A stretch of DNA of 64,000 bases from Methylogaea oryzae. Lineage in GTDB: Bacteria > Pseudomonadota > Gammaproteobacteria > Methylococcales > Methylococcaceae. Both the position numbers and the translations under genes were made by a program. The notes below the pieces were generated by a model. It made no database searches and was not told the DNA's origin. It saw only the letters and a program-made list of their open reading frames with translations. The DNA lies in assembly GCF_019669985.1 (NCBI RefSeq), contig NZ_AP019782.1, positions 3,218,001 through 3,282,000 of the forward strand. The letters run 5' to 3'. Below are positions 1 to 7,849 of the stretch, one piece after another (position 1 is the first letter of the stretch; each line of letters begins with the position of its first letter).

Positions 1-656
1 ATTTCCCAATGGCCGTCCAACTGGCCGGTGGCGGTGTAGCACAGGTTGAGGGCGGCGGAGCCGATGCGGCGGGTGGCCTGGGCGCTGCGCTGGAACGCGA
101 GAAAATTGCCCATATTGCTGTCGCTGGTATGGGTATCGTAAGCAAAACCGGTGATCAGCAGCGCCCGGCTCAATGCCGACGTCGCGGAAACGCGGATCGG
201 CGCGCCGTTCAGCGTGGCGCCGCAACCCTGGGCGGCGGCGAACATCTCGTCCGTGGCGGGGTTGTAGATTACGCCCAAAGCCGGCTCGCCCTCCACGGCC
301 AGCCCCATGGAAACGCAGTACATGGGAAAGCCGTGGGCGAAATTGACGGTGCCGTCCAGCGGGTCGATGTACCAGGTGTAGGGTTGCGACTGCGGGCCGT
401 CGCCGGCATATTCGCCGCCTTCTTCGCCGACGATGCGGTGACCGGGGTACAGCCGGCGCAGTTCGCCGACGATGTATTGCTCGCTGCGCAGGTCGTATTC
501 GGTCACGGGATCGATGTCGCTGCTCTTGAACTTCAGCGCCCCGCCCCGCTGCGCCCGCATGGCGGCTTGGCCTTCGCGCAGGATGCCGCCGGCATGGCGG
601 GCGATGCCGATGGCGGTGTTCAGGATGTCGCTGAGGTTTGCGTCGGGATGCGCCAT
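1..656 (-). CDS. Inositol monophosphatase family protein (3' end outside window)
   Basis: The minus strand reads open from an ATG at 656 to the window edge, giving about 218 residues of a Mg-dependent sugar/inositol phosphatase. The metal-binding hallmark GEEGGEYAGD is followed by YIDPLDGTVNFAHG, and the later GSAALNLCY motif is also seen. The C-terminal WD-containing metal motif lies beyond base 1, so the gene is cut by the window and is not broken. Members hydrolyse myo-inositol-1-phosphate or related phosphomonoesters (SuhB, CysQ and histidinol-phosphatase relatives); the substrate cannot be told here. It is followed on the same strand by mdh with an 85-base gap. The family call is firm; the exact paralogue is open. 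Confidence 0.85.
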   Translation of the reverse strand, partial: MAHPDANLSDILNTAIGIARHAGGILREGQAAMRAQRGGALKFKSSDIDPVTEYDLRSEQYIVGELRRLYPGHRIVGEEGGEYAGDGPQSQPYTWYIDPLDGTVNFAHGFPMYCVSMGLAVEGEPALGVIYNPATDEMFAAAQGCGATLNGAPIRVSATSALSRALLITGFAYDTHTSDSNMGNFLAFQRSAQATRRIGSAALNLCYTATGQLDGHWE

Positions 657-741
657 GGCCGATTGATCCGAAACAGTTGATGGACTGCGGATTTTACAGT
701 GCGGCGGCGCGAGGAATGAAGCGGGCCGGCGCGCGAACGGC

Positions 742-1719
742 TTAGAGCAGGGCGGCGACGGCGTCCCGTTCGCTTTTCAGCTCCGCTTCGGTGGCGGCCA
801 GCATGCGGCGACTGAAATCGTCGATGTCCAATCCCTGGACAATGCGGTGCCGGCCGTCCTCGATGGTGACCGGATAGGAAAACATCAGGCCCGGCTCGAT
901 GCCATAGCTGCCGTCGCTGGGAATGACCATGCTGACCCAATCGCCGTCGGCGGTGCCTGCCACCCAGGTGCGCATATGCTCCAAAGCGGCATTGGCGGCG
1001 GAGGCGGCGCTGGATTTGCCGCGGATTTTGATGATGGCGGAACCGCGCTGCTGGACGGTTTCGATGAAAAGGGTTTCGTACCATTGCCGGTCCACCCGGC
1101 TGGTGGCGCGATCGCCGCCGACGATGGCGTGGTGGATGTCGGGGTATTGGGTGGAGGAGTGGTTGCCCCAGATGATGACCCGGCGGATGTCGGTCACCGG
1201 CACGCTGCAATGGCTGGCCAACAGGCTCACCGAGCGGTTGTGATCCAAGCGCGTCATGGCGGAGAAATTGGAAGGATCCAGCCGCGGCGCGTTGCGCTGG
1301 GCGATGAGCGCGTTGGTGTTGGCTGGATTGCCCACCACCAGCACTTTGACGTCGGGATGGGCGACGTCGTTGAGCGCCTTGCCCTGCACGCTGAAAATCT
1401 GCGCGTTGACCTCCAGCAGATCTTTGCGCTCCATGCCTTCGCCACGGGGCTTGGCGCCCACCAGAAAAGCGTAATCGGCGTTCTCGAACGCCACGCGGGG
1501 ATCGGAGGTGGTCACCACGCCGCGCAGCAAGGGAAACGCGCAGTCCTCCAGCTCCATCACCACGCCCTGCATGGAGTCCATGGCCGCGGGCACTTCAAGC
1601 AGGCGCAGCACCACCGGCTGGTCCGGACCGAGAAAATCGCCGGCGGCGAGGCGGAACAACAATGCGTAGGTGATTTGCCCTGCAGCGCCGGTGACGGCGA
1701 TTTGGACTGGCGTCTTCAT
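742..1719 (-). CDS. mdh: Malate dehydrogenase
   Basis: A 325-aa NAD-dependent malate dehydrogenase, interconverting malate and oxaloacetate in the TCA cycle. The N-terminus has the Rossmann motif TGAAGQI. The substrate/catalytic region shows [10 protein letters not shown], then MTRLDHNRS and [11 protein letters not shown], which carries the catalytic His. This arrangement is typical of the cytosolic-type (group 2) MDH found in many proteobacteria, and full length is normal. The ATG at 1719 is preceded on the minus strand by an AGGATAG stretch acting as a Shine-Dalgarno sequence. It lies downstream of folE2 on the same strand after 138 bases, so it may have its own promoter. Citrate synthase lies 3 kb away on the other strand. 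Confidence 0.93.
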   Translation of the reverse strand: MKTPVQIAVTGAAGQITYALLFRLAAGDFLGPDQPVVLRLLEVPAAMDSMQGVVMELEDCAFPLLRGVVTTSDPRVAFENADYAFLVGAKPRGEGMERKDLLEVNAQIFSVQGKALNDVAHPDVKVLVVGNPANTNALIAQRNAPRLDPSNFSAMTRLDHNRSVSLLASHCSVPVTDIRRVIIWGNHSSTQYPDIHHAIVGGDRATSRVDRQWYETLFIETVQQRGSAIIKIRGKSSAASAANAALEHMRTWVAGTADGDWVSMVIPSDGSYGIEPGLMFSYPVTIEDGRHRIVQGLDIDDFSRRMLAATEAELKSERDAVAALL

Positions 1720-1857
1720 AGGGCTATCCTGGCGGAGCGCGTTTTTTTCTTTTTTATGGCGTTATGCCCCCGGGCGGGGCGTCAGGGGCGAAATCATAGT
1801 GGAAACGGCGCGCCAACACCAACGGGGCGAGCGGGCGGCGCGCGCTGCCATCGGGCC

Positions 1858-2661
1858 TTAAGCGCTTTTTCGCCTTTCGATCATGGCGTAGGCGGAGTGG
1901 TTGTGGATGGATTCGAAGTTTTCCGTTTCCACCTTGTAATACCCCACCCGCTGGTCGGCATCCAAGCGGGCGGCGATGTCGCGCACCGTGTCTTCCACGA
2001 ACTTGGGGTTGTTGTAGGCCTGCTCGGTGACGAACTTTTCGTCGGCGCGCTTCAGCAAGCCGTACAGCTCGGCGGAAGCCTCTTTTTCCGCCAGCTCGAT
2101 CAAGTCCTCGATCCACAAGGGCGCGCACGGATGCACGGTCAGCGTGACGTGGGAGCGTTGATTATGGGCGCCGTACTCGGAAATTTTTTTCGAGCAAGGA
2201 CACAGGCTGGTGACGGGAATCAATACTTTGAGACGCAGCTCAGCCTGGCCGTCGCACCACAAGCCGGTGACGGTCACCTGGTAGTCCAGCCAGCTGGGGA
2301 CGCCGCTGATGGGCGCTTGCTTGCGCACGAAATAAGGGAATTCCGCCTGCAGATACCCCTGCTCCGCCTCCAGCTTCTGCGCCATGGCGCCGGCCAACTG
2401 GCCGAACGCGGCGATGTCCAGCTGCACGATGTCCGAGTTGAGCATCTCCACGAAGCGCGACATGTGCGTGCCCTTCTGGTGATGGGGCAAGTCCACGTAC
2501 ATATTGAACGTCGCCACGGTGGACTGGGCCTGCCCATCGCGCCCCAGCACCGTCAAGGGATGGCGGATATCCTTGATGCCGACCCGGTCGATGGCGATGC
2601 GCCGGGTATCTTCGAAACGGTGTACATCGTGCATTGCGGAAGCGGGTGTATTGGTGGACAT
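1858..2661 (-). CDS. folE2: GTP cyclohydrolase FolE2 (type IB)
   Basis: A 267-aa protein converting GTP to 7,8-dihydroneopterin triphosphate, the first step of folate synthesis (and of queuosine-type pathways). The FolE2 signature [10 protein letters not shown] carries the candidate catalytic Cys (C154/C156). GAHNQRSHV follows, and an earlier KGTHMSRF contributes conserved His residues. FolE2 is the metal-promiscuous form that many bacteria use alone or under zinc limitation. No Zur-type site was recognised upstream, and whether a canonical folE exists elsewhere cannot be seen. Length and motifs match the family throughout. Confidence 0.93.
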   Translation of the reverse strand: MSTNTPASAMHDVHRFEDTRRIAIDRVGIKDIRHPLTVLGRDGQAQSTVATFNMYVDLPHHQKGTHMSRFVEMLNSDIVQLDIAAFGQLAGAMAQKLEAEQGYLQAEFPYFVRKQAPISGVPSWLDYQVTVTGLWCDGQAELRLKVLIPVTSLCPCSKKISEYGAHNQRSHVTLTVHPCAPLWIEDLIELAEKEASAELYGLLKRADEKFVTEQAYNNPKFVEDTVRDIAARLDADQRVGYYKVETENFESIHNHSAYAMIERRKSA

Positions 2662-2716
2662 GGAATAGTTGATCGTTTTTCCAGGATACTAGGCCAAGGG
2701 GCCGGTTTCGGCAATG

Positions 2717-3751
2717 TCAGTAGCGCAACAGCAGCGCTTCGTTGCCCACCAGTTGCCGCACGGAAGTGACGCCCAGCAGGAACATGGCGGCACGGAATTC
2801 CTGGCGCAGCCGTTCGATGACTTGGACGACTTCCTCCGCCGACTGCATGGCCGGTTTGAGAAACGGAGCGGCCATGCCGCACAAGCTGGCGCCCAGCACC
2901 ATGGCCTTAGCCATATCGATGCCGTGGCGAATGCCGCCGGAACCGATCAGAGTGATGTCGTCGCCCTGACCGCGCAACTGGCTGAGAGCCAGCGGCGTGG
3001 GAATTCCCCAGTCCTGGAACGTCAGGCCCAGGGAGTCGTCGCCATCGCCGCCATGGCGGTGGTGCTCGATGCGGCTCCAGGAAGTGCCGCCGCTGCCGGC
3101 CACGTCCAGGTAACGGATCCCCTGCTCGCGCAGCTTTTGCGCATCCGTGGGGCTGATGCCGCAGCCGACTTCCTTGACGATGACCGGCACCGGCAGTTGC
3201 CGCGCCACCTCGCCGATTTTGGCGGCGATGCCGCGGAAATCCGTATCGCCCTCGGGCTGCGCCAGCTCCTGCAACGGATTCAAGTGCAGGCACAAAGCAT
3301 CGGCGCCCAGCACCTCGACCGCCCGGCGGCACTGATCCAAGCCGAAGCCGTAATTGAGCTGCACCGCGCCCAAATTGGCCAGCAACACTGCGCTGGGCGC
3401 GTGGCTCCGCAGCGCGAAAGTACGCTCGGCCGCGGGGCTGCCGAACATCACCCGTTGCGACCCCACCCCCATGGCCACGCCGGCGGCTTCGGCGGCCGCC
3501 GCCAAGTTGGCGTTGATGCGCTCCAGCAGGACGTGATCGCCGCCGGTCATGGCGGAAATCAGCAGGGGGAAACTTAATTTCTTGCCGAGGAATTCCGTGG
3601 TCGTATCCACATCTTCCGGAGCGATTTCCGGCAGCGCCCGATGCGCCAAGTGCACTTGGTCGAAATAATAGCGACGCCGATCCGACTGCTCGTCGTTCTG
3701 CACGATAGCAATGTGCTCGATCTTGCGGTCGTTGATAATGCTGGCGGCCAT
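2717..3751 (-). CDS. fni: Type 2 isopentenyl-diphosphate delta-isomerase
   Basis: An FMN- and NADPH-dependent TIM-barrel enzyme interconverting IPP and DMAPP for isoprenoid synthesis. Visible family motifs are RKIEHIAI near the N-terminus, PLLISAMTGGD, the loop MGVGSQRVMF, VIVKEVGCGIS, and the glycine-rich phosphate-binding IGSGGIRHG near the C-terminus. I start it at the ATG at 3751 (344 aa, the usual size). The reading frame stays open 38 codons further upstream, but that extension is low-complexity intergenic sequence. No good Shine-Dalgarno precedes 3751. Type 2 enzymes are uncommon in gammaproteobacteria, which helps narrow the organism. Confidence 0.9.
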   Translation of the reverse strand: MAASIINDRKIEHIAIVQNDEQSDRRRYYFDQVHLAHRALPEIAPEDVDTTTEFLGKKLSFPLLISAMTGGDHVLLERINANLAAAAEAAGVAMGVGSQRVMFGSPAAERTFALRSHAPSAVLLANLGAVQLNYGFGLDQCRRAVEVLGADALCLHLNPLQELAQPEGDTDFRGIAAKIGEVARQLPVPVIVKEVGCGISPTDAQKLREQGIRYLDVAGSGGTSWSRIEHHRHGGDGDDSLGLTFQDWGIPTPLALSQLRGQGDDITLIGSGGIRHGIDMAKAMVLGASLCGMAAPFLKPAMQSAEEVVQVIERLRQEFRAAMFLLGVTSVRQLVGNEALLLRY

Positions 3752-3891
3752 GGAGGGAGGATAGGGTGGCGGGCGTCCCGATTGCTGCCGTGATTTTAAC
3801 ACAGGCGGCCGGGCCCGGCCGATTGCGGTTAGAAATCTGGGGACGGCCGGGATATGATATGACAATTGTTTGACGGTTACGGAGTAAGCGC

Positions 3892-4503
3892 GTGCGAAAA
3901 CTGATCCTAGCTGTGCTGTTACTGGGGACTTCCTGTCTGGCCATGGGCGAAGAGAACAGCGGCGCCCGCGAGCCGGTGATCAAGCTGGACAACGCCTTGA
4001 TCAGCGCCATGAAAAACGCCAAATCCCTCGGCTACGAAGGGCGACAGAAAGCGTTGAGCCCGGTCGTGCTGGAAACCCACGATTTCGAGGCGATTTCCAA
4101 GCTGGCCATCGGCATGACCCGCTGGAAAGCCCTGAGCGATCCGGAAAAAGCCGAACTGGTGAAAAAACTGACCGAATACAGCATCGCCACCTACGCGGCC
4201 CAATTCGACAGTTACGCCGGCGAAGAATTCAAGTTCGACTCGGAAGAAGCCAAGGGCAAATTCGTCACCGTGCGCTACAACCTGACCGCCCCCGGCGAAC
4301 CGGTCCACAAGTTCGAATACGTCATGAACAAGGCCGGCGACCAGTGGCGCATCATCAACATCGTGGTGGACGGCATCAGCGACTTGGCCACCAAACGCGC
4401 CCAGTACGAGCACATCATCGAAGCCGAAGGCTTCGGCAAGCTATTGGAAAAGCTATCGGAAAAGATCGCCGATTACGCCAAAAGCCGAGCGCACCCTTCC
4501 TGA
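3892..4503 (+). CDS. MlaC/Ttg2D-family periplasmic lipid-binding protein
   Basis: A 203-aa exported protein of the Tol_Tol_Ttg2 family, which carries phospholipids (or hopanoids) across the periplasm for Mla-type ABC transporters. A GTG start at 3892 follows a GGAG Shine-Dalgarno. The N-terminus MRKLILAVLLLGTSCLAMG is a signal peptide, with Cys15 not in a good lipobox. The mature part shows the family pattern, with KLAIGMTRWKALSDPEK and a C-terminal QWRIINIVVDGIS strand. No mlaDEFB genes flank it, so it is an orphan carrier here. HpnM-like hopanoid transport is an alternative role. It ends just before an intrinsic terminator. Confidence 0.82.
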   Translation: MRKLILAVLLLGTSCLAMGEENSGAREPVIKLDNALISAMKNAKSLGYEGRQKALSPVVLETHDFEAISKLAIGMTRWKALSDPEKAELVKKLTEYSIATYAAQFDSYAGEEFKFDSEEAKGKFVTVRYNLTAPGEPVHKFEYVMNKAGDQWRIINIVVDGISDLATKRAQYEHIIEAEGFGKLLEKLSEKIADYAKSRAHPS

Positions 4504-4526
4504 ACGAGGCCGGCGCCGAAGTAAAT

Positions 4527-4553
4527 AAAAGGCGGCCTCTTGGTCGCCTTTTT
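4527..4553 (+). terminator. Intrinsic terminator after the mlaC-like gene
   Basis: An AAAAGGCG / CGCCTTTT stem with a ten-base loop runs directly into TTTTTT, 25 bases after the stop codon. A-rich sequence on the left means it could also terminate minus-strand transcription. Confidence 0.85.
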
Positions 4554-4611
4554 TATTACGTGTTACCGTTCTACCCAGAAATCGCCAAAATTCAGCCACG
4601 AGGGCTACACC

Positions 4612-5916
4612 ATGTCATCAACCGCCACCTTAGTACTTGACGATGTCAGCTACCAACTCCCCATCGTGCACGGCACGGAGGGAGAGCGAGCCATCGATAT
4701 CCGCGACCTGCGCAGCCAAACCGGCTATATCACCCTGGATCCCGGCTACGGCAACACCGGCAGTTGCTTGAGCAACATCACCTATATCGACGGCGACCAG
4801 GGCATCCTGCGCTACCGGGGCATTCCCATCGAGCAATTCGGCAACGGCCCCAATTTTATCGAAGTGGCTTGGCTGCTGATTTTCGGCCGGTTGCCCACGG
4901 AAGAGGAATACCGCGGCTTCGCCGCCGACCTCAACGCCAACGCCAACCTGGACGAGGGCATGAAGCTGCACTTCGAGGGCTTCCCCCGCGCGGCGCCGCC
5001 CATGGCGATTTTGTCCGCCATGATCAACGCCCTGTCCTGTTTCTATCCCGAACATCTGGAACTGGACGGCCACGACTCCCTGCGCCTGGCGTCCGCGCGG
5101 CTGATCAGCAAAATCCGCACCATCGCCGCCTACGCCTACCGCCATTCCCAGGGCCTGCCCTACATCTATCCCGACGCCAAGCTGCGTTATGTGCCCAATT
5201 TCCTGCACATGATGTTTTCCCAGCCCTACGACCAGTTCCAGTGCGACGAGGTGGTGCGCAACGCCCTCAACCTGCTGCTCATCCTGCACGCCGACCACGA
5301 ACAAAACTGCTCCACCTCCACCGTGCGCATGGTGGGTTCCAGCCAGGCAAACCTGTTCGCCTCCTGCGCCGCCGGCGTCTGCGCCCTGTGGGGACCGCTG
5401 CACGGCGGCGCCAACGTGGAGGTGCTGTGCATGCTGGAGCAAATCCACCAGGGCAACGTCACCCCGGAAGAATACGTCCGCCGCGCCAAGGCCAAGGAAG
5501 GCAACACCCGCCTCATGGGCTTCGGCCACCGCGTCTACAAGAACTTCGATCCCCGCGCCAAAATGCTGGGCGAGGCGGCGGAAAAGCTGCTGGCCAACCT
5601 GGGCCGCACCGATCCGTTGCTGGACATCGCCCGCAAGCTGGAAGAAATCGCCCTGCAAGACCCCTATTTCATCGAACGCAAGCTCTACCCCAACGTGGAC
5701 TTCTACAGCGGCATCATCCTGCGCGCCTTAGGAATCCCCACCAATATGTTCACGGTGATTTTCGCCATCGGCCGATTGCCCGGCTGGATCGCCCACTGGT
5801 GGGAGCAAAACCAGACCATGGCCAACAAAATCGCCCGCCCCCGGCAGATTTACACCGGCAACGGCCAAACCGATTACACTCCCATGGCCGGCCGCAGCAA
5901 ACCCACGGGGCAATAG
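4612..5916 (+). CDS. gltA: Citrate synthase
   Basis: A 434-aa type II citrate synthase condensing oxaloacetate and acetyl-CoA at the entry to the TCA cycle. Hallmarks are GYGNTGSCLSNITYIDGD near the N-terminus, LHADHEQNCSTSTVR with a catalytic His, GPLHGGANVEVL, GFGHRVYKNFDPRA, and the C-terminal FYSGIILRALGIP followed by RLPGWIAHW and RPRQIYTG. The ATG at 4612 has a GAGG Shine-Dalgarno; an earlier in-frame start would overlap the terminator. It is the first gene after the mlaC-like terminator and lies 21 bases before a cyclase-PilZ gene, so the two may be co-transcribed. Confidence 0.95.
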   Translation: MSSTATLVLDDVSYQLPIVHGTEGERAIDIRDLRSQTGYITLDPGYGNTGSCLSNITYIDGDQGILRYRGIPIEQFGNGPNFIEVAWLLIFGRLPTEEEYRGFAADLNANANLDEGMKLHFEGFPRAAPPMAILSAMINALSCFYPEHLELDGHDSLRLASARLISKIRTIAAYAYRHSQGLPYIYPDAKLRYVPNFLHMMFSQPYDQFQCDEVVRNALNLLLILHADHEQNCSTSTVRMVGSSQANLFASCAAGVCALWGPLHGGANVEVLCMLEQIHQGNVTPEEYVRRAKAKEGNTRLMGFGHRVYKNFDPRAKMLGEAAEKLLANLGRTDPLLDIARKLEEIALQDPYFIERKLYPNVDFYSGIILRALGIPTNMFTVIFAIGRLPGWIAHWWEQNQTMANKIARPRQIYTGNGQTDYTPMAGRSKPTGQ

Positions 5917-5937
5917 CAGCGAGCCGGCCTCTCCCCC

Positions 5938-7029
5938 GTGAAAGCCGCCGCCGTCCGGCAACTGTTGCAGCGAATCCAGTCCGTGGTCGCTCGCGACACC
6001 GGGCGGCCCTTGAGCCTGGCGGGAGAGGCGGAACTCGAAGCGCTGTTGCGGGACACGGATGACCGCTCCCGCCCCCTCCTATTGGAACAGGACTTCCTCC
6101 ATCAGGAAGTCACCATCCTGCTGGCCGACCTGCGGGGCTTCACCGCCATCGCCGCCGGCCATCCCGCCGAAACCGTCATACGGATGCTCAACCCTTGCCT
6201 GATCAAGATGAGCGAGATCATCTACCGGCATCAAGGCAGCATCGACAAATTCATGGGCGATTCCATCATGGTGTTGTTCGGCGCGCCGGTGAGCCGTGCC
6301 GACGACGTGCAGAGGGCCATCGTTTGCGCGGTGGAAATGCAGCAGGCCATGAGCGCGCTCAACCTCGTCCACAGGGACGAAGGCCTGCCCGAGCTGTATA
6401 TGGGCATCGGTATCAATACCGGCGACGTGCTGGCCGGCACTTTGGGATCGGAACATTATTCCGAGTACACGGTAATCGGCGACGAAGTCAATTTGGCCTC
6501 CCGCATAGAGGCTTTCAGCCTGCGCGGCCAAGTGCTGATCAGCCAGAACACATACGAACGCTGTAAGGACTTCGTCGAGGCCGGCCCTCCCATGGACATC
6601 CACGTCAAAGGCAAACCCCAACCGGTGAGCTTGCGCGAAGTCCTCGCCATTCCGCCCTTGCACCTCAAAGTACCCCGCCAAGAGATACGCCGCAGCCATC
6701 GGGTAGAAGTGAAACTGCCCTTCCGCTACCAAATGATCGACGCCGGCATCGTCTTGCCGGAATCTTTTAACGGCGTCATCCGCGACATCGGCTACCAGGG
6801 CGTGCTGATCGAAGTGGATCACCCATTGCCGCTGTATTCCGAGCTCAAGCTGGACTTCGACCTGCCTTTGGTGGACTACCCGGTCAAGGAAACGTACGCC
6901 AAGGTGGTGAGCCGCAAACACGACAGGGAACGCTATCGTTTCGGCGTGGAATTCACCTCGGTCGGCGCGGAAGCCAATATGAAAATCCAACTCTTCGTCC
7001 AGCTCCTGATCTTCACCGACCTGAACTAA
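5938..7029 (+). CDS. Class III adenylate/guanylate cyclase fused to a PilZ domain
   Basis: A 363-aa two-domain signalling protein. Residues ~55-220 are a class III nucleotide cyclase domain: ILLADLRGFT has metal Asp64, IDKFMGDSIM has Lys104 and metal Asp108, and YTVIGDEVNLASRIE supplies the purine-recognition and transition-state residues, so it looks catalytically competent. Residues ~245-350 are PilZ-like. IRRSHR fits the RxxxR part of the c-di-GMP signature, but IRDIGYQGVLIEV has Gly where Ser is usual. No membrane segment is present, so it is cytoplasmic. It starts at a GTG 21 bases after gltA. cAMP is the likelier product than cGMP from motif context, but this is not certain. Confidence 0.85.
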   Translation: MKAAAVRQLLQRIQSVVARDTGRPLSLAGEAELEALLRDTDDRSRPLLLEQDFLHQEVTILLADLRGFTAIAAGHPAETVIRMLNPCLIKMSEIIYRHQGSIDKFMGDSIMVLFGAPVSRADDVQRAIVCAVEMQQAMSALNLVHRDEGLPELYMGIGINTGDVLAGTLGSEHYSEYTVIGDEVNLASRIEAFSLRGQVLISQNTYERCKDFVEAGPPMDIHVKGKPQPVSLREVLAIPPLHLKVPRQEIRRSHRVEVKLPFRYQMIDAGIVLPESFNGVIRDIGYQGVLIEVDHPLPLYSELKLDFDLPLVDYPVKETYAKVVSRKHDRERYRFGVEFTSVGAEANMKIQLFVQLLIFTDLN

Positions 7030-7067
7030 CCAGCCAGAACGCCCCTCCCGCCGATAACCGCATCAGC

Positions 7068-7094
7068 AAAAAAAATCCCGCGCTAAGGCGGGAT
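7068..7094 (-). terminator. Strong intrinsic terminator reading on the minus strand
   Basis: An ATCCCGC / GCGGGAT stem with a six-base loop is flanked on its left by eight A. Read on the minus strand it is a GC hairpin followed by eight U, a canonical terminator. On the plus strand it is followed only by CAAAAG, so it is a poor terminator for the upstream cyclase-PilZ gene. The strand sense is what makes it odd: no convincing minus-strand gene feeds it. Confidence 0.7.
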
Positions 7095-7364
7095 CAAAAG
7101 GGCTCGACGCACTCCCGCGTCGAGTTGGGGGTATCCAGTCGCATCGCTCGCTCATGCAGACTTCGGGCTAAACGGCGCTTTGCCGGCAGGGAAAATCTTT
7201 GTCGGCTTGCCCCCATCGAAATAGGGACGAGCGAAAATTTTTCAAGGGAAAAACACGGGAACGGCGCCACGGCGAGCGAAGCACTCGCCCTTTCGCGCCA
7301 AATGCGCATCCGTTAACCATTCGCTTGCCCGCTCTGTGACGCGGGCCGCAGACATAGAAAAAAC
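7095..7364. other. Gene-free stretch, possible minus-strand small RNA
   Basis: No convincing protein gene lies between the terminator and the promoter of the RlpA-like gene. Short frames exist on both strands (60-71 codons), but none has recognisable domains or a good ribosome site. There is a second perfect 8-bp hairpin (CTCGACGC / GCGTCGAG, 7103-7124). Because the flanking terminator points leftwards, the likeliest content is a minus-strand RNA of ~200-280 nt. I could not match it to 6S RNA, RNase P RNA or tmRNA by their core motifs. Confidence 0.35.
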
Positions 7365-7393
7365 TTTACGTCCGAAATCGGCTTTGGTAGAAT
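7365..7393 (+). promoter_or_regulatory. Sigma-70-type promoter of the RlpA-like gene
   Basis: TTTACG (-35) and TAGAAT (-10) are separated by exactly 17 bases. Transcription would begin near 7400, giving a ~30-base leader with an AGAGGTGATGA ribosome site before the ATG at 7429. Confidence 0.55.
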
Positions 7394-7428
7394 CGGCATC
7401 GGCTACTTATTAGCCACAGAGGTGATGA

Positions 7429-7836
7429 ATGACTAATTCTATGAAATTAGTAGCTAAATCGATTCTGTCGGTTTCTCTGCTATCGGCCTGCTCGGTTGTT
7501 TCAGCCAAGGGCTCAATCCAAAAACCCCAAGCCAATTCGCATCAGCAAATAGGCCTGGCTTCTTACTACAGCGATCAATACCAAGGCCGTCCGACGGCCA
7601 GTGGCGAACGCTACGACAACGCCAAACTGACGGCGACCCACAGCAAGCTGCCTTTCGGCACCCGCTTGCGAGTCACCAACTTGCGCAACCACAAATCCGT
7701 GGTGGTGCGGGTCAATGACCGGGCGCGGGCGCACAATCGGCTGCTGGATCTTTCCAAGCAAGCCGCGCTGGAACTCGGCTTCGTCCGAGCCGGCACCGCC
7801 AGGGTAAAGCTGGAAGTTCTGGGCGCCAAAGGCTAA
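7429..7836 (+). CDS. RlpA-like septal ring / double-psi beta-barrel protein
   Basis: A 135-aa exported protein with an RlpA-type double-psi beta-barrel. The core signature runs from IGLASYYSDQYQGRPTASGE through the FGTRLRVTNL strand to VVVRVNDRARAHN and LLDLSKQAALELG. Such domains bind or cleave denuded peptidoglycan glycan strands at the septum. The protein is short and lacks the C-terminal SPOR domain of full RlpA, so it may be an accessory form. The N-terminus contains LLSAC (lipobox-like, Cys about residue 21) and, slightly later, VSA-K (signal peptidase I-like), so lipoprotein or soluble periplasmic fate is undecided. The gene stands alone with its own promoter. Confidence 0.85.
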   Translation: MTNSMKLVAKSILSVSLLSACSVVSAKGSIQKPQANSHQQIGLASYYSDQYQGRPTASGERYDNAKLTATHSKLPFGTRLRVTNLRNHKSVVVRVNDRARAHNRLLDLSKQAALELGFVRAGTARVKLEVLGAKG

Positions 7837-7849
7837 CCCCGTCCATACC

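Noticed and set aside
9-680. Long plus-strand reading frame opposite the phosphatase gene
   Set aside because: It is antisense to an inositol monophosphatase frame with full motifs, and its own translation is Ala/Gly/Arg/Val-rich without domains.
847-2769. 640-codon plus-strand frame across mdh and folE2
   Set aside because: It spans two clear minus-strand genes and an intergenic gap; its composition is that of an antisense high-GC frame.
7094-7309. 71-codon minus-strand frame ending just before the orphan terminator
   Set aside because: No good ribosome site and no recognisable domain. A non-coding RNA explains the terminator as well, so I did not call a protein.
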